DNA of 64,000 nt from Methylocaldum sp. 14B. GTDB lineage: Bacteria; Pseudomonadota; Gammaproteobacteria; Methylococcales; Methylococcaceae. The position numbers were made by a program, and so were the translations under genes. The notes below the pieces were generated by a model. It was not told the DNA's origin. It saw only the letters and a list, made by a program, of their open reading frames with translations, and made no database searches. This document shows, one piece after another, positions 42,524-53,786 of the stretch (its first letter is position 1; each line of letters begins with the position of its first letter). The stretch lies in contig NZ_MSCV01000010.1 of assembly GCF_002005105.1 (NCBI RefSeq), positions 62,001-126,000 on the forward strand, read 5' to 3'.

Positions 42524-42879
42524 TCAATAGTTGAGTATCGTGTAACCCTCGTTGATGAGTTTGCGGATGCTGGGGTGGCCGTCGAATTCCTTCAACAGCG
42601 GTGCGCCACAAGCCGCGGCGGCTTCCTCCATGCCAAACGCGCCCGCGCAATAGCCGCAGGCGCCGGCCACGGTATCTTCAACTGCACTATAGAGGCCGTG
42701 CAGCCTGTGCTCCGGCTTGACCAGTTCGGCGAGCCAGTGGGTAGCGGCGCCATCGAAGATCAATTGCACGGCATCCCCGCCTCCTTGAACTCCTTGACCG
42801 CCTCCAGGGCGTTGACCATGCGGCCTAGGCCCTCCGGAGTAGTGGCATCGGCCAATACGACGACAGCTACTTTGTTCAT
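42524..42879 (-). pseudogene. DsrE-family protein, broken by a one-base frameshift
   Basis: From the ATG at 42879 (AAAGGAG upstream) the frame reads MNKVAVVVLADATTPEGLGR, then MVNALEAVKEFKEAG, then derails at 42775-42778 (CCCC, read GGGG). Adding one base gives AGDAVQLIFDGAATHW and an unbroken DsrE-type domain to 42524, with the GACGYCAGAFG cysteine motif. DsrE proteins move sulfur or serve as redox partners. A sequencing slip is as likely as inactivation. Confidence 0.8.
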
Positions 42880-43026
42880 TTTCGGTCTCCTTTGGAAATG
42901 TTGGGAAGAAAACACCGGATCATTGGATAAGAGCCCGGTCGTCCTCCTCTTCGGATCGACCGAGCCTCACCTCAGGTCGGACAAACCGCGCAGGAAGCCT
43001 TGCCTGAACGCGGCCGTATCCCTTCT

Positions 43027-44433
43027 TCAGTAGCCCGCTATGCCCTGTGCGCTCCCTCTCGAGCATTCGGGAGAAAGGGAATCTGGGTCTTGCAGGAAAC
43101 AGCGCTCTTGGAAGGCGCTGATGCCCGGATTGGTTCCCGCAAACGGGTCGACGCCGGGGAGCAAGCCGCCCACTTCGCCCAGAGCACTCAAGGTCCCATT
43201 CGCATTGATCCTCCGGATTCCGATCTTGCCGGCGCGCGGTTGCACAAAGTAGAGATAGGAGGCATCGCCGGCATCGACGACGGTGAGATCGATGCCATGG
43301 TTTCCGACCAGGGCGTCCGGAAAGGCTTCTTCCACGCCGTTATCCTGTAATCCGCCGCCGATATTGGTGAAACCGACGATCACGCCGGGACCGTCGGGAT
43401 TGCCGCCGTTGGTCGCAGGGATGTGCCCGAAGTTGACGACATAGACGTAACGGCCGCTCCGCGCGATCCAGCACGGAAATGGGTATTTCGTCGAAATCGG
43501 ACTGCCGACGGCTTCAAGCGCGAGGGTTTTTTCGTCGATCCGGTAAACGGCAGCCGTTGTGCTATTCACCTGGGTCAGGATCAGGCGCTCCTGATCGTCG
43601 AAGACGAAGCTGAACGGACCGCCGGTCTGCTCGTTCACGCTGAATGAAGTCGCGGTGCCCGCACCGGCGATCATGCCCTTCTCATCGACGGGGAATACGA
43701 CCACCCTGCCCCCAAAAGCGGACGCGGGGCCGCCCTTTACGGATACGACCAACTGCCTGCCGTGGGGTGTGAACGAAACCTGAGCGGCTGTCGTCAATAC
43801 CTCGTTTGGCGCAGGGTTCGGGAAAACGTCCGTGGTGAACGCCGCGAGAGACTGGTTCGCCTCCGGCATGGCCTTGAGCTCGCACTGCTGGTTCACCGAG
43901 AACGCGGCCAGATGGCCTTCCTGACCGGAGTTGAGCACGTATAACATGGTGCGGTTCAGGGCAAGGCTCACGGGAAAGATGCCCCCGGAATCGACCACCT
44001 TCACCAAAGCGAGGCCCGTCGGATATACCCGGAAGGCGGAAACGGAATTGCTGCCAGCATTCGCGGCGAACAGGCAGCGATGATTCCGGCTGAGAACGAG
44101 GGAATCGGAAGAACCCAATCCATCCGCAGTGGCGGGCACAGGCGAGCCGAAAACCGTCGATGTCGGTGAGGGACCCGAGCCTTTGCCCTGGCTGGGAAAA
44201 TAGCCCACCAGCGACAACGCTCCGGACTCCGATCGCCGATACATCACGATCTCGTTGCCGCGGACGGCATCGGTCGAATTGCTCATGACAAACACAGCAC
44301 CGGCGTGCAGCCGCCGGGACTCCTCCCTGGCAAAAGCCGTGTGTGGGATCAGTAACGCTCCGGCCAGAACAGATGGCACGAGAGTTTTCACCGCCCTCGC
44401 CACATCGGCCCGAATAGATCTTGTGAATAACAT
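43027..44433 (-). CDS. Secreted beta-propeller protein (lactonase/YVTN-like)
   Basis: 468 residues with a signal peptide ending AFAR. Repeating propeller blades are visible, for example HRCLFAANAGSNSVSAFRVY, then MLYVLNSGQEGHLAAFSVN, then GRQLVVSVKGG and GRYVYVVNFGH. The plan is that of 6-phosphogluconolactonase-like or YVTN propellers, here exported to the periplasm or beyond. No enzymatic activity can be assigned. GAGGGT precedes the ATG. Confidence 0.75.
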   Translation of the reverse strand: MLFTRSIRADVARAVKTLVPSVLAGALLIPHTAFAREESRRLHAGAVFVMSNSTDAVRGNEIVMYRRSESGALSLVGYFPSQGKGSGPSPTSTVFGSPVPATADGLGSSDSLVLSRNHRCLFAANAGSNSVSAFRVYPTGLALVKVVDSGGIFPVSLALNRTMLYVLNSGQEGHLAAFSVNQQCELKAMPEANQSLAAFTTDVFPNPAPNEVLTTAAQVSFTPHGRQLVVSVKGGPASAFGGRVVVFPVDEKGMIAGAGTATSFSVNEQTGGPFSFVFDDQERLILTQVNSTTAAVYRIDEKTLALEAVGSPISTKYPFPCWIARSGRYVYVVNFGHIPATNGGNPDGPGVIVGFTNIGGGLQDNGVEEAFPDALVGNHGIDLTVVDAGDASYLYFVQPRAGKIGIRRINANGTLSALGEVGGLLPGVDPFAGTNPGISAFQERCFLQDPDSLSPECSRGSAQGIAGY

Positions 44434-44784
44434 GTTGCTACCCTCCTCTTACAATGGGGTTGAATCGAGCGCTTCCCCGCCATCGGGATGATGAGCGGGT
44501 ATCGCCCTTTTCCCTTCACAAGAGTCGTGCCGAACTCTGCAAACCCGTGTAAGCCCCAGAAATCCAGGCACTGGATAACAGGCTGCGGTCAGATGCGCCG
44601 CAGATCTCAAGAAAAAGCTGCAACATATGGTGGGTACCGCAAGATATGGCGGGTTACCGCGAGATCTTCATCCGCCAATCAACATGCGTTCCGTATGCGT
44701 CCGGATGCCCTCGGGCGATGATCGGGTCTTCGGTATCGATCGCGATGGTGTCTCGCCCAGTGGGGCTGGGGCGCGGCTTGGGGA

Positions 44785-44854
44785 GGTACGATTAGGGTAA
44801 GAAGGCTGTGGCCATCAATAGTGTGGCTGGCGTAACAGGTTGCGGGTAAAATCA
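44785..44854. repeat. Dispersed repeat, copy 1
   Basis: About 70 bases matching 46236-46308 with roughly three quarters identity by eye, including ACGATT, GCCATCAATAG, and GGTTGCGGGTA. It lies in the 600-base gap (44434-45034) that holds no gene. Not a known insertion sequence. Confidence 0.65.
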
Positions 44855-44869
44855 ACTTAAGTGCCGTAG

Positions 44870-44894
44870 GCCGGGTTGAGGTAGGAAACCCGGC
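44870..44894. terminator. Strong stem-loop in the gap after the MOSC gene
   Basis: GCCGGGTT (44870-44877) pairs perfectly with AACCCGGC (44887-44894) over a 9-base loop. It lies between the convergent-facing ends of cargo genes, 140 bases after the MOSC stop. No T tract follows, so termination is not certain. Confidence 0.45.
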
Positions 44895-45034
44895 GCTTAT
44901 GCCACCTTCGCCGGGTTGCCGCAAAGGTCCTAAGGGCGGGTGGGCAGCACGCTCACTGCCGGCTCAAGCATCCGGCTCCCACAGCCGCTTGCGGAAATAC
45001 TCCCGCCAGCTTTCGGGAAGCGCGGGGGCCCGGC

Positions 45035-45604
45035 TCACCCGGCGGAGGAGGTGGCCGCATCGGCCAAGTACAAGTGAACGACATCCGCCACCGTGATGCC
45101 ATGCGGGTCCCGCGCGATCCACTCGACCGGGTCGCCCGCCTCAACTTCGCCCTTGTGAACGACGGCGAGATAGAAGCCGGTACGCTCACTGCAAAGGAAA
45201 CGCTTCACCATATCCGCTCGGCCGAATCGGATGCCGAGCTTGAAGCAGGGCATGCGCGGCTGGGTAACGACCAATTCGGCGGAGCCCACGCGCAAACGAT
45301 CCCCGATACAAACGGAGCTTTCGATGAGGCCTTCCGTGGTGAAGTTCTCGCCGAATGCGCCCCACGACAGCTCCATTCCGGGAAGTTCCTCGCGCCAGAA
45401 CGCATAATGCTCGCTCGGATACGCGTAGACCGCTTTTTCCGGGCCACCGTGCACGGACAGATCGGACTGTCGGTCGCCTTCCAGGTTGAGCTTCCCGACC
45501 CGCACGCGGCCCGCTACGGGTGACTTAAAGATGGACGTCAGGATGGTTTTTCCACGCCATTCGACCTCGCGTGGAAGTCCCACATTGATGGACAGCAGTT
45601 TCAT
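45035..45604 (-). CDS. MOSC-domain protein (YiiM-like)
   Basis: 189 residues. LSINVGLPREVEWRGKTILT at the N terminus, SVHGGPEKAVYAYPSEHYAF in the middle and the conserved Cys in VTQPRMPCFKLGIRFG identify a MOSC domain of the YiiM subgroup. These proteins bind or transfer sulfur on molybdenum cofactor and reduce N-hydroxylated compounds. The ATG at 45604 is chosen by family alignment. A gene-poor gap follows downstream. Confidence 0.85.
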   Translation of the reverse strand: MKLLSINVGLPREVEWRGKTILTSIFKSPVAGRVRVGKLNLEGDRQSDLSVHGGPEKAVYAYPSEHYAFWREELPGMELSWGAFGENFTTEGLIESSVCIGDRLRVGSAELVVTQPRMPCFKLGIRFGRADMVKRFLCSERTGFYLAVVHKGEVEAGDPVEWIARDPHGITVADVVHLYLADAATSSAG

Positions 45605-45678
45605 GGGAGAGCCCCGGCCACCCGGCCAGGCCGGTGCGGCGAAACAGTGCTCCGGTCTTGCCCGCCGCCCAGCCTGCT

Positions 45679-46089
45679 TTAGAGCTCCGAGGCGGCTTTT
45701 TCCCGGATCTGTGGCCAATTCGTTTCCGCCTTTTGAATGTATTCATGCGCGTCTGCGGACCATTTCTCAAGGATCGCCGGATTGAGATTGAAATAAAGCT
45801 TCTTGTCCACAATCCGCCAGGATGCGGGATCGATATCGAACTTCTTTCCCAGGGCCACACCGAAGGCACAGTAACCGCCGTACTGGGGTGCGTATGCTGC
45901 CGGATTCGCGGTGAACGCCACGCGGTTTGCAGGGGTAGCGAACAGGTATTTTCCGCCCGCGTATTCGACGGAAAGATCAGAACGACCGGGGACTGGCCGT
46001 CCCTCCGTGAAATACGCCACGGGATCATAGCCGCGAATCACAACGCCCGTCACGTCCGTGTTGACCTCTGTCGTCTTGCTGTGAGTCAT
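45679..46089 (-). CDS. YHS-domain protein
   Basis: 136 residues. VVIRGYDPVAYFTEGRPVPG, then YLFATPANRVAFTANPAAYA, then PQYGGYCAFGVALG is a YHS-type domain, commonly found in single-domain metal-binding proteins and in copper-transport ATPases. The tail reads KLYFNLNPAILEKWSADAHEY. GGGAG precedes the ATG at 46089. No signal peptide is visible from this start. The metal and partner are unknown. Confidence 0.8.
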   Translation of the reverse strand: MTHSKTTEVNTDVTGVVIRGYDPVAYFTEGRPVPGRSDLSVEYAGGKYLFATPANRVAFTANPAAYAPQYGGYCAFGVALGKKFDIDPASWRIVDKKLYFNLNPAILEKWSADAHEYIQKAETNWPQIREKAASEL

Positions 46090-46235
46090 GGTAGTTCTCC
46101 CATTGGATGATGTGTGGTTTAGGGTGGCTCGCGATTTTTCCTCGCGACGCAACTCATATAGCAAACGCCGTGCCAGCCTCCAATATCTGCCATAAAAAGC
46201 CTTTTATACAATCACTTATGATGTAGCTGCGGGTT

Positions 46236-46308
46236 GGGGCACGATTGAGGAAGGCAGGCTGCAGCCGTCAATAGTTGTGGCCGGCCGTTACCGGTTGCGG
46301 GTAGAATT
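46236..46308. repeat. Dispersed repeat, copy 2
   Basis: Partner of 44785-44854, lying in the 347-base gap before the sigma-54 activator gene. A third, short match (CGCCAATAGTTG) occurs at 48369-48380 just after that gene. The repeats may mark the edges of once-mobile segments. Confidence 0.65.
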
Positions 46309-46436
46309 ATTCGAGCCATCGGCGCATCCGGGAGGTCAAGCACCACACTGAGCAGATCGGGTCGCATGGCTTAGGCGCCGCCTGCTGAGATGAAGTCGTA
46401 CGCTCATTCCTTGGGAAAGGACAGGAATCCGCTGCG

Positions 46437-48354
<1,918 letters not shown>

Positions 48355-48548
48355 ATGTCGTAGGTCCCGCCAATAGTTGAGGGTGATTGACCGCGCCGAG
48401 CACCCCTCAAGGGTTCAGGCTCCCGACCTCGTCTTCGCTGTAACCTCTAAAACCAACGAGTTGTGATGGGGCTACGCTTGTCGGTGGTCACTTGGTACGC
48501 CGCTCGCTCTTTTTCCTTCCGTCTTCTGGAGTACGTTAGGAAGAGAGA

Positions 48549-48827
48549 ATGCTCATGCTTCGGATCACCGCCCGAGAAAATCCCGGAAACGGGGTCTGCC
48601 TGATGCTGGAAGGACGCCTGATTATGATCGTGCCCTAGGTCGAAGAGTTGGAAGCCGTCGTCATGGGAACCCGTTCAGCGCGTGACAGCGTATGCCTCGA
48701 TCTCTCCGGCCTCCGCTTCGTGGACGCACGGGGACTCCGTCTGCTTCATCGGCTCGTCGGCGAGGGTGTGATTTTGGAAAGGGTTTCCCCGTTCATTCAG
48801 GAACTCTTGAGTAGCGGTCTCGAATGA
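48549..48827 (+). pseudogene. STAS-domain (anti-anti-sigma-like) gene with an in-frame TAG
   Basis: From ATG 48549 the frame reads MLMLRITARENPGNGVCLML, meets TAG at codon 30 (48636-48638), then continues VEELEAVVMGTRSARDSVCL and DLSGLRFVDARGLRLLHRLV before stopping at 48827. The conserved DLSGLRFVDARG loop of STAS domains is intact. The single stop suggests recent loss. It directly follows the sigma-54 activator. Confidence 0.75.
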
Positions 48828-48951
48828 CAAGGTCAAGAATCGGTGATTTTGCACTCCCCTCGCGAAGGGTTTCCCTTTGTTGGGCTGAGCCGAAGAGCCG
48901 GCCTTGCTCGCTGGATCGGGCTAGAACATTTCCAGGAGAATGCAATCGCGC

Positions 48952-49323
48952 TTAACCGCCTATCCGATACCCTCGATCCGAGGTGCAGGGATCTTTAGCG
49001 CCTTCCAGCCTCACCGCCGTACCGGTGGCAACGACCATAACCATGCCTCCCTTGCCCATCCCCACGAATTCGTAATCGAGCGAAATCCCCACCACCGCGC
49101 TCGCATGGCTTGCCGCGGCCCTCTCCACCAATTGCTCGAGCGCCTCCTGCCGTGCTCTGGCCAATTCCTTCTCGTAGCCGCGCGTGCGGCCCCCGAAAAG
49201 ATTTCGTAATCCCGCGGCCCAGTCCTTGAACACGTTGGCGCCGAGGATAGCCTCGCCGCTGACCACGCCCAAATAGTCCGTCACCTGGTAGCCGTCAATG
49301 CCGGCGGTGGTCGTGACAATCAC
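48952..49323 (-). CDS. ybjQ: YbjQ/UPF0145-family protein
   Basis: 123 residues. VIVTTTAGIDGYQVTDYLGV, then VSGEAILGANVFKDW, then ASAVVGISLDYEFVGMGKGG is the YbjQ (UPF0145) pattern of small cytosolic proteins thought to bind heavy metals. The GTG at 49323 is chosen: it has GGAGG at ideal spacing, gives the family's usual start, and overlaps the stop of the upstream gene by four bases. Confidence 0.85.
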   Translation of the reverse strand: MIVTTTAGIDGYQVTDYLGVVSGEAILGANVFKDWAAGLRNLFGGRTRGYEKELARARQEALEQLVERAAASHASAVVGISLDYEFVGMGKGGMVMVVATGTAVRLEGAKDPCTSDRGYRIGG

Positions 49324-49604
49324 CGAAACCTCCACATCAGGAGGTATGGCATCAGATCCCTATAAACCCCGAGGAGTCCGATTTCCAGAATGACGTGAGA
49401 GCCGACCCATCCCAGCCGCCAACGTCTTGAGCCGACAGAGTTATGGCCGAAGACCTGCTCCGGCCGCAGGTAAAAGCGGGCCCAATACCCGCCAACCGCG
49501 ACGAACGCACTCCCAATCAGAGACAGCCGCGCGATGGCCGGCGTAGGTCTCCGGTTCACGAAAGCCCGCACCAAGGCGTGCTTCACCGTGGACTTCGGAT
49601 GCAT
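49320..49604 (-). CDS. Small membrane protein coupled to ybjQ
   Basis: 94 residues with two hydrophobic stretches (IARLSLIGSAFVAVGGYWA and LGWVGSHVILEIGLLGVY). No known family. Its stop overlaps the ybjQ start, so the two are co-translated. The start at 49604 is the ATG after the last upstream alternative; a longer frame from 49730 exists but is less likely. Confidence 0.5.
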   Translation of the reverse strand: MHPKSTVKHALVRAFVNRRPTPAIARLSLIGSAFVAVGGYWARFYLRPEQVFGHNSVGSRRWRLGWVGSHVILEIGLLGVYRDLMPYLLMWRFR

Positions 49605-49764
49605 CGAATCTTCCCCATAAGAATTACCCGCATAGACCGGGCGCCCCATTATTCCTGCGCAACCTTGGAGATGGGTAAGAAAAAGATGGCGAAATGAAGC
49701 ATTTATTCGAACACCGATGCGCTCGGACATCCGGACAATGACGGGGAACTTTCAAGGAGCCCCC

Positions 49765-50046
49765 ATGGAACCCATCACCATCCCCAAGCACATCGACGAC
49801 CCGGTCACGCTGTTGGTTTGGAGCGCCGACGAGTTCGTGCCGGCCGCGTTCCTGATGATTCTGGGCATGCTCATCGGACAACTGCTGATCATGCTGATCC
49901 TGTCGGTGGTCGTCATCAAGGCCTATCGCCGTTTCCGCGACAACCGCCCGGACGGCTATGCCCTGCACGCGGCCTACTGGATCGGGATGCTGCCGAGCAA
50001 AGCCATCACGATTCCCAACCCCTTCATCCGGGAGTTCTATCCGTGA
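49765..50046 (+). CDS. traL: Conjugal transfer protein TraL
   Basis: 93 residues. IPKHIDDPVTLLVWSADEFV, a membrane helix, then AYRRFRDNRPDGYALHAAYW is TraL of F/SXT-type systems, an inner-membrane part of the pilus machinery. The ATG at 49765 follows AAGGAG. The end overlaps the traE start (GTGA). It is the first gene of the second transfer operon, after the cargo. Confidence 0.92.
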   Translation: MEPITIPKHIDDPVTLLVWSADEFVPAAFLMILGMLIGQLLIMLILSVVVIKAYRRFRDNRPDGYALHAAYWIGMLPSKAITIPNPFIREFYP

Positions 50047-50648
50047 AGCTCACCCAACTCCTGGAGTCCTGGAACCTCGTTCAGGCCGAAAACCGATTGC
50101 ATCGCGTCGTGCTGGTCGGGCTCGTGATCACCAACGGCATCAGCGCCCTGGCGGCGCTGCGCACCGAACGCACCGTCGTGCTGGTCCCGCCGACCCTGAC
50201 CCAAGAGGTGGAGATCACCCGCAACACGGCCTCCAGCCAACTGAAGGAAGCCTGGGGGCTGTACCTGGCGGAACTTCTGGGCAACGTGACGCCCGCCACC
50301 TCCGAATTCATCACCAAGGCCCTCGCGCCGCTCCTGTCCACGGACCTCTATCGCGCCGTCATGGACGCCATGGCGGAACAGATCAACGCCCTCAAGATGG
50401 ATCGCGTCGCGACCAGCTTCAAACCCCGGGAGGTCAGCTTCGAGAAGGCAACCGACAAGGTCTTCGTCTCGGGTGAGTTGACCACGCAAGGACCCAATTC
50501 CAAGGCCGAAACCCGAAATCGCACCTATGAATTCGTGATTTCCACCCGGAATTACCGACCGCGCCTCGACTACATCGACGTGTACCCGGACGAACCGCGC
50601 ACCCTGGAACGCCTGAAAGTCCTCAAACAACAGCAGGAACATCGATGA
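50043..50648 (+). CDS. traE: Conjugal transfer protein TraE
   Basis: 201 residues with an N-terminal membrane helix (residues 20-40) and the TraE/VirB8-like periplasmic domain (TVVLVPPTLTQEVEITRNTA, and further LYLAELLGNVTPATSEF). It links the inner-membrane complex to the core. GTG start by overlap with traL. The stop overlaps the traK start by four bases. Confidence 0.92.
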   Translation: MKLTQLLESWNLVQAENRLHRVVLVGLVITNGISALAALRTERTVVLVPPTLTQEVEITRNTASSQLKEAWGLYLAELLGNVTPATSEFITKALAPLLSTDLYRAVMDAMAEQINALKMDRVATSFKPREVSFEKATDKVFVSGELTTQGPNSKAETRNRTYEFVISTRNYRPRLDYIDVYPDEPRTLERLKVLKQQQEHR

Positions 50649-51535
50649 GCAATCCCGTGAAACGAGAAACCGCCGCCCTTCTGACCCTGTGCGTTCTCGC
50701 CGCGGGGGTGAGGGCCGAGACGGGCGAGTCCCTCGGCGTCGAAACCCCCGGCGTACCCGCCAGCGTGTTGACCGAAGCGAAACGCGAGTCCGCGGCAGGC
50801 GCTACGACCCCGCAAACCTTGAAAGTCGTTCCCGGCGTCAACGAAATCATTCCCGTCGCCGTCGGTCATTTGAACCGCATCGTCACCCCGTTCGAAACGC
50901 CGCAGGTTCGCACGGTGAGCCAGGCGACGACCGAGATCGAGGGCAACGTGCTCTATGTGGCCACGCCCGACGAAACCCCGGTCACGCTCTACATCACGCC
51001 GGGCGCCACGGAAGAAGTCGCCCTGTCGCTGACCTTGGCGCCCCGGCGCATCCCGCCGCGCGAAATCCGCCTGACGCTCGACGCCGGGGATTACAAGAAG
51101 CTTGGCGCCCTGCAGGGGCAGTCCAATGGGCAGAACGGCAAATTCGGTAACGCCTCGCAGGACTACATCGCCCAGCTCAAGACGACCTTCCGCGCGCTGG
51201 CGCTCATGAGAACGCCCAAGGGCTACGCCCTGCGGGAGCCCACCGCGGCGGAAAGCATCCGCTGTACGCAGGCAGGCCTCCACACCCGGACCGGTCAGGC
51301 CCTCGAAGGGCGAGACATGGTGTTGCTGGTGGGCGTGGCCCGGAATACCGGGGCGACCGCCCTCGAGATCGACGAGCGGTCCTGCACCAACGGCGGCGAG
51401 GTGCTGGCGGTCGCCGCCTGGCCCAAGGTCCTGCTCGAGCCGGGCGAAGCCACCGAATTGTACGTCGCGGTGAGGCGTCCGCACGATGAAGACACCGCCG
51501 CGCGGCCCTCCTTGTTGAGCGGAGTCCATCGATGA
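50645..51535 (+). CDS. traK: Conjugal transfer protein TraK
   Basis: 296 residues with a signal peptide. VVPGVNEIIPVAVGHLNRIV, then TPFETPQVRTVSQATTEIEG, is the TraK secretin-like core; the C-terminal part with the cysteine pair is typical. It forms the periplasmic ring of the type IV secretion core with TraB and TraV. Confidence 0.92.
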   Translation: MSNPVKRETAALLTLCVLAAGVRAETGESLGVETPGVPASVLTEAKRESAAGATTPQTLKVVPGVNEIIPVAVGHLNRIVTPFETPQVRTVSQATTEIEGNVLYVATPDETPVTLYITPGATEEVALSLTLAPRRIPPREIRLTLDAGDYKKLGALQGQSNGQNGKFGNASQDYIAQLKTTFRALALMRTPKGYALREPTAAESIRCTQAGLHTRTGQALEGRDMVLLVGVARNTGATALEIDERSCTNGGEVLAVAAWPKVLLEPGEATELYVAVRRPHDEDTAARPSLLSGVHR

Positions 51536-52920
51536 TCCGGAACGTGAAGGACCGCTGGGAGGCCCTCAGCCCGAACGCCAAGCGCATCATCGTCGTGGGC
51601 GGCATCGTGACCGCCTCGCTCGGTTTGGTCGTCGCGATCTCCCATTTCGCACCGGCTCCGCCGCAGAAAACCGATAAGCAAGCCGTGGTGAAACACATCC
51701 TGACCGACACGGACCCGCGGTCTCTGGGCATCGATGGGTTGGCCTCCCAGATCAAGACCATGGCGCAGAAAAACGAAGAACTGATGCGCCGGCTCAACTC
51801 GCTCGAGGAAGACCAAAAAAGATCGAGGCTCTCGGATGAGGAACGGCTGAAACGCATGGGCGAGGAGCAGACCGCCAGCCACCAAGGGCAAATCGAGTCG
51901 CTGAAATCGGAAATCGACCGTTTGCGAAGGACCCAGGACAATCCGTCGGCCAAGAATTCCGAGGCCGCGGGAACGCAAGCTGTGCTTCCGCCGGCCGAAC
52001 GGGAACGGTGGCCCAAAAGGCCGTCCCCGAAACCGCCCGCCAACCAGGACCTCGACGCCCTGTTCGCGCAGCCGCCGGCGCCGCCGCAATACGGCGGCTC
52101 GCCCAGCAGCCCGGGCGGGGGGCCGTCCCAAGGCGCCGTTCCGAACAAGGGGCGGCTGGAAATCCGCGTCATCAAGCCGGAATCCCCTAAGGGGGCGGTC
52201 GAGGGGCCGGAGGGTAAGGCGCCCGATCATCCCACCTCCCAGTCCGAAATCTTCATCCCTGCCGGCAGCATCCTGTCCGGGAATCTCCTGAACGGCCTGG
52301 ATGCGCCGACCGGCAAGGGCGCCCGCCGGGAGCCGTTCCCGGTGCTGGCCCGCCTGAAGGACGAGGCCATCCTCCCCAACCGCTACCGGGCGGACGTGCG
52401 CGAGTGCTTCATGGTCTCCGCCGGCTACGGCGATCTCAGTTCGGAGCGTGCCTACATCCGGGGCGAATCCATCTCCTGCGTCCGCGATGACGGCGGGGTG
52501 ATCGAGGTCCCCATCGACGCCTACGCCGTGGGCGAAGACGGCAAGGTTGGCATCCGCGGACGGGTCGTCAGCAAGCAGGGCCAGTTGCTGGCCAACGCGC
52601 TGCTGGCCGGATTCCTGCGCGGGTTCTCCGACGCTTTCGGCCGCAACCAAACGCAAGTGCTCGCCTTGGCGGGTCCGGGCGGCGTGGCGACCACTCCGTT
52701 TCAGCGGTCATTCAGCGGCGCCGCTATGGAAGGCGGAACGCTCAAGGGCGCCGGCTACGCCATGGATCGTCTGGCCCACTACTACATGGACCTGGCCGAG
52801 AACCTGTTCCCGATCATCGAGGTGGATGCCACCCGCAAGATCGAATTCGTCGTCCAGAAGGGAACGCCGCTCAAGCTCCATGCCGAGAATGATTCACGAA
52901 ATCGCAATTTAGCGCGCTAA
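51532..52920 (+). CDS. traB: Conjugal transfer protein TraB (VirB10-like)
   Basis: 462 residues. One N-terminal membrane helix (residues 18-40), a coiled-coil stretch (residues 70-125, rich in Glu/Arg/Leu), a Pro-rich linker and a C-terminal VirB10-type barrel (EIFIPAGSILSGNLLNGLDA, then SCVRDDGGVIEVPIDAYAVG). It spans the periplasm from the inner to the outer membrane. Confidence 0.93.
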   Translation: MIRNVKDRWEALSPNAKRIIVVGGIVTASLGLVVAISHFAPAPPQKTDKQAVVKHILTDTDPRSLGIDGLASQIKTMAQKNEELMRRLNSLEEDQKRSRLSDEERLKRMGEEQTASHQGQIESLKSEIDRLRRTQDNPSAKNSEAAGTQAVLPPAERERWPKRPSPKPPANQDLDALFAQPPAPPQYGGSPSSPGGGPSQGAVPNKGRLEIRVIKPESPKGAVEGPEGKAPDHPTSQSEIFIPAGSILSGNLLNGLDAPTGKGARREPFPVLARLKDEAILPNRYRADVRECFMVSAGYGDLSSERAYIRGESISCVRDDGGVIEVPIDAYAVGEDGKVGIRGRVVSKQGQLLANALLAGFLRGFSDAFGRNQTQVLALAGPGGVATTPFQRSFSGAAMEGGTLKGAGYAMDRLAHYYMDLAENLFPIIEVDATRKIEFVVQKGTPLKLHAENDSRNRNLAR

Positions 52921-52970
52921 CCGCACCCGAAATTATCGGTATCTTCTCCCCAACAAGACCGAGGAAAAAC

Positions 52971-53786
52971 ATGAGATCAAGATCGCTCTCGACCCTCCTG
53001 CTTTGCACCCTGACCGGCCATGTCCTGGCGGACACCACAACCGCTCCAGGCGCCGTCTCGGAAGCGGCGGATATGCTGATAAACACTAAGATCGAGGGCA
53101 TGAAGGCGCTGCCGATCACGGGTCTGCAGATGGTCAAGGCCGGCGGCAAGACCTTCTTCATGTCGAACAACGGCCGCTTCGTCATCACCGGCACCTTGAT
53201 GGACGTCTGGAACCGGGTGGCGGTGACCGATCTCGATCAGGTCGATCAGATGGCGAGTCGCATCGATCTGGCCAAGATGAAGCTCAAGATCGACGACCTA
53301 GGCCCCGTCACCTATGGAACCGGAAAGGAACAGGTCGTGGTGTTCGTCGATCCGCGCTGTCCTTACTGCGCCAAGGTGCAGAAACAGATGGAGGGGCTCA
53401 AGGACCGGTACACCTTCAAGCTGGTTTCCGTCCCCGTATTGGGCCCGGAGTCCCAAAGCCTCGTGACCAGGATCGGCTGCCTGCTGCAAACCAAGGATAA
53501 GGACAAGGCGCGGGATGCCCTGATGCACCAAACCTACGACGCCCTGCCGGCCGACGTGGACCCGACTTGCAACCGGGAGCCCGTACAACGCGCGCTGGTG
53601 ACGGCCCATCTGTTCGGCATCGAGGCCGTGCCGTTCCTGATCGCGCCGGACGGCCGCACCTTCAAGGGGGCGCCCGACAGCCTGGCCGATTGGCTGGCCG
53701 ACAAACCCGCCAAAGGACCGACCTCGACCCATCCGTCCGCCCCGAAGGCCGAAAAGCCAGCGCAACAAACCGAGGCCGGCCAATGA
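52971..53786 (+). CDS. dsbC: DsbC-type disulfide isomerase of the transfer operon
   Basis: 271 residues with a signal peptide, an N-terminal dimerisation domain and a thioredoxin fold with the CPYC active site in VVFVDPRCPYCAKVQKQME. It probably corrects disulfides in Cys-rich TraN and TraU. SXT-type operons carry dsbC at the same place. The C-terminal tail is Pro/Lys/Thr-rich. GAGGAAAAAC precedes the ATG. Confidence 0.92.
   Translation: MRSRSLSTLLLCTLTGHVLADTTTAPGAVSEAADMLINTKIEGMKALPITGLQMVKAGGKTFFMSNNGRFVITGTLMDVWNRVAVTDLDQVDQMASRIDLAKMKLKIDDLGPVTYGTGKEQVVVFVDPRCPYCAKVQKQMEGLKDRYTFKLVSVPVLGPESQSLVTRIGCLLQTKDKDKARDALMHQTYDALPADVDPTCNREPVQRALVTAHLFGIEAVPFLIAPDGRTFKGAPDSLADWLADKPAKGPTSTHPSAPKAEKPAQQTEAGQ

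Noticed and set aside
46236-46436. A sigma-54 promoter before the sigma-54 activator gene
   Set aside because: GG and GC doublets occur, for example in the repeat with GGTTGC, but not at the required 10-base spacing.
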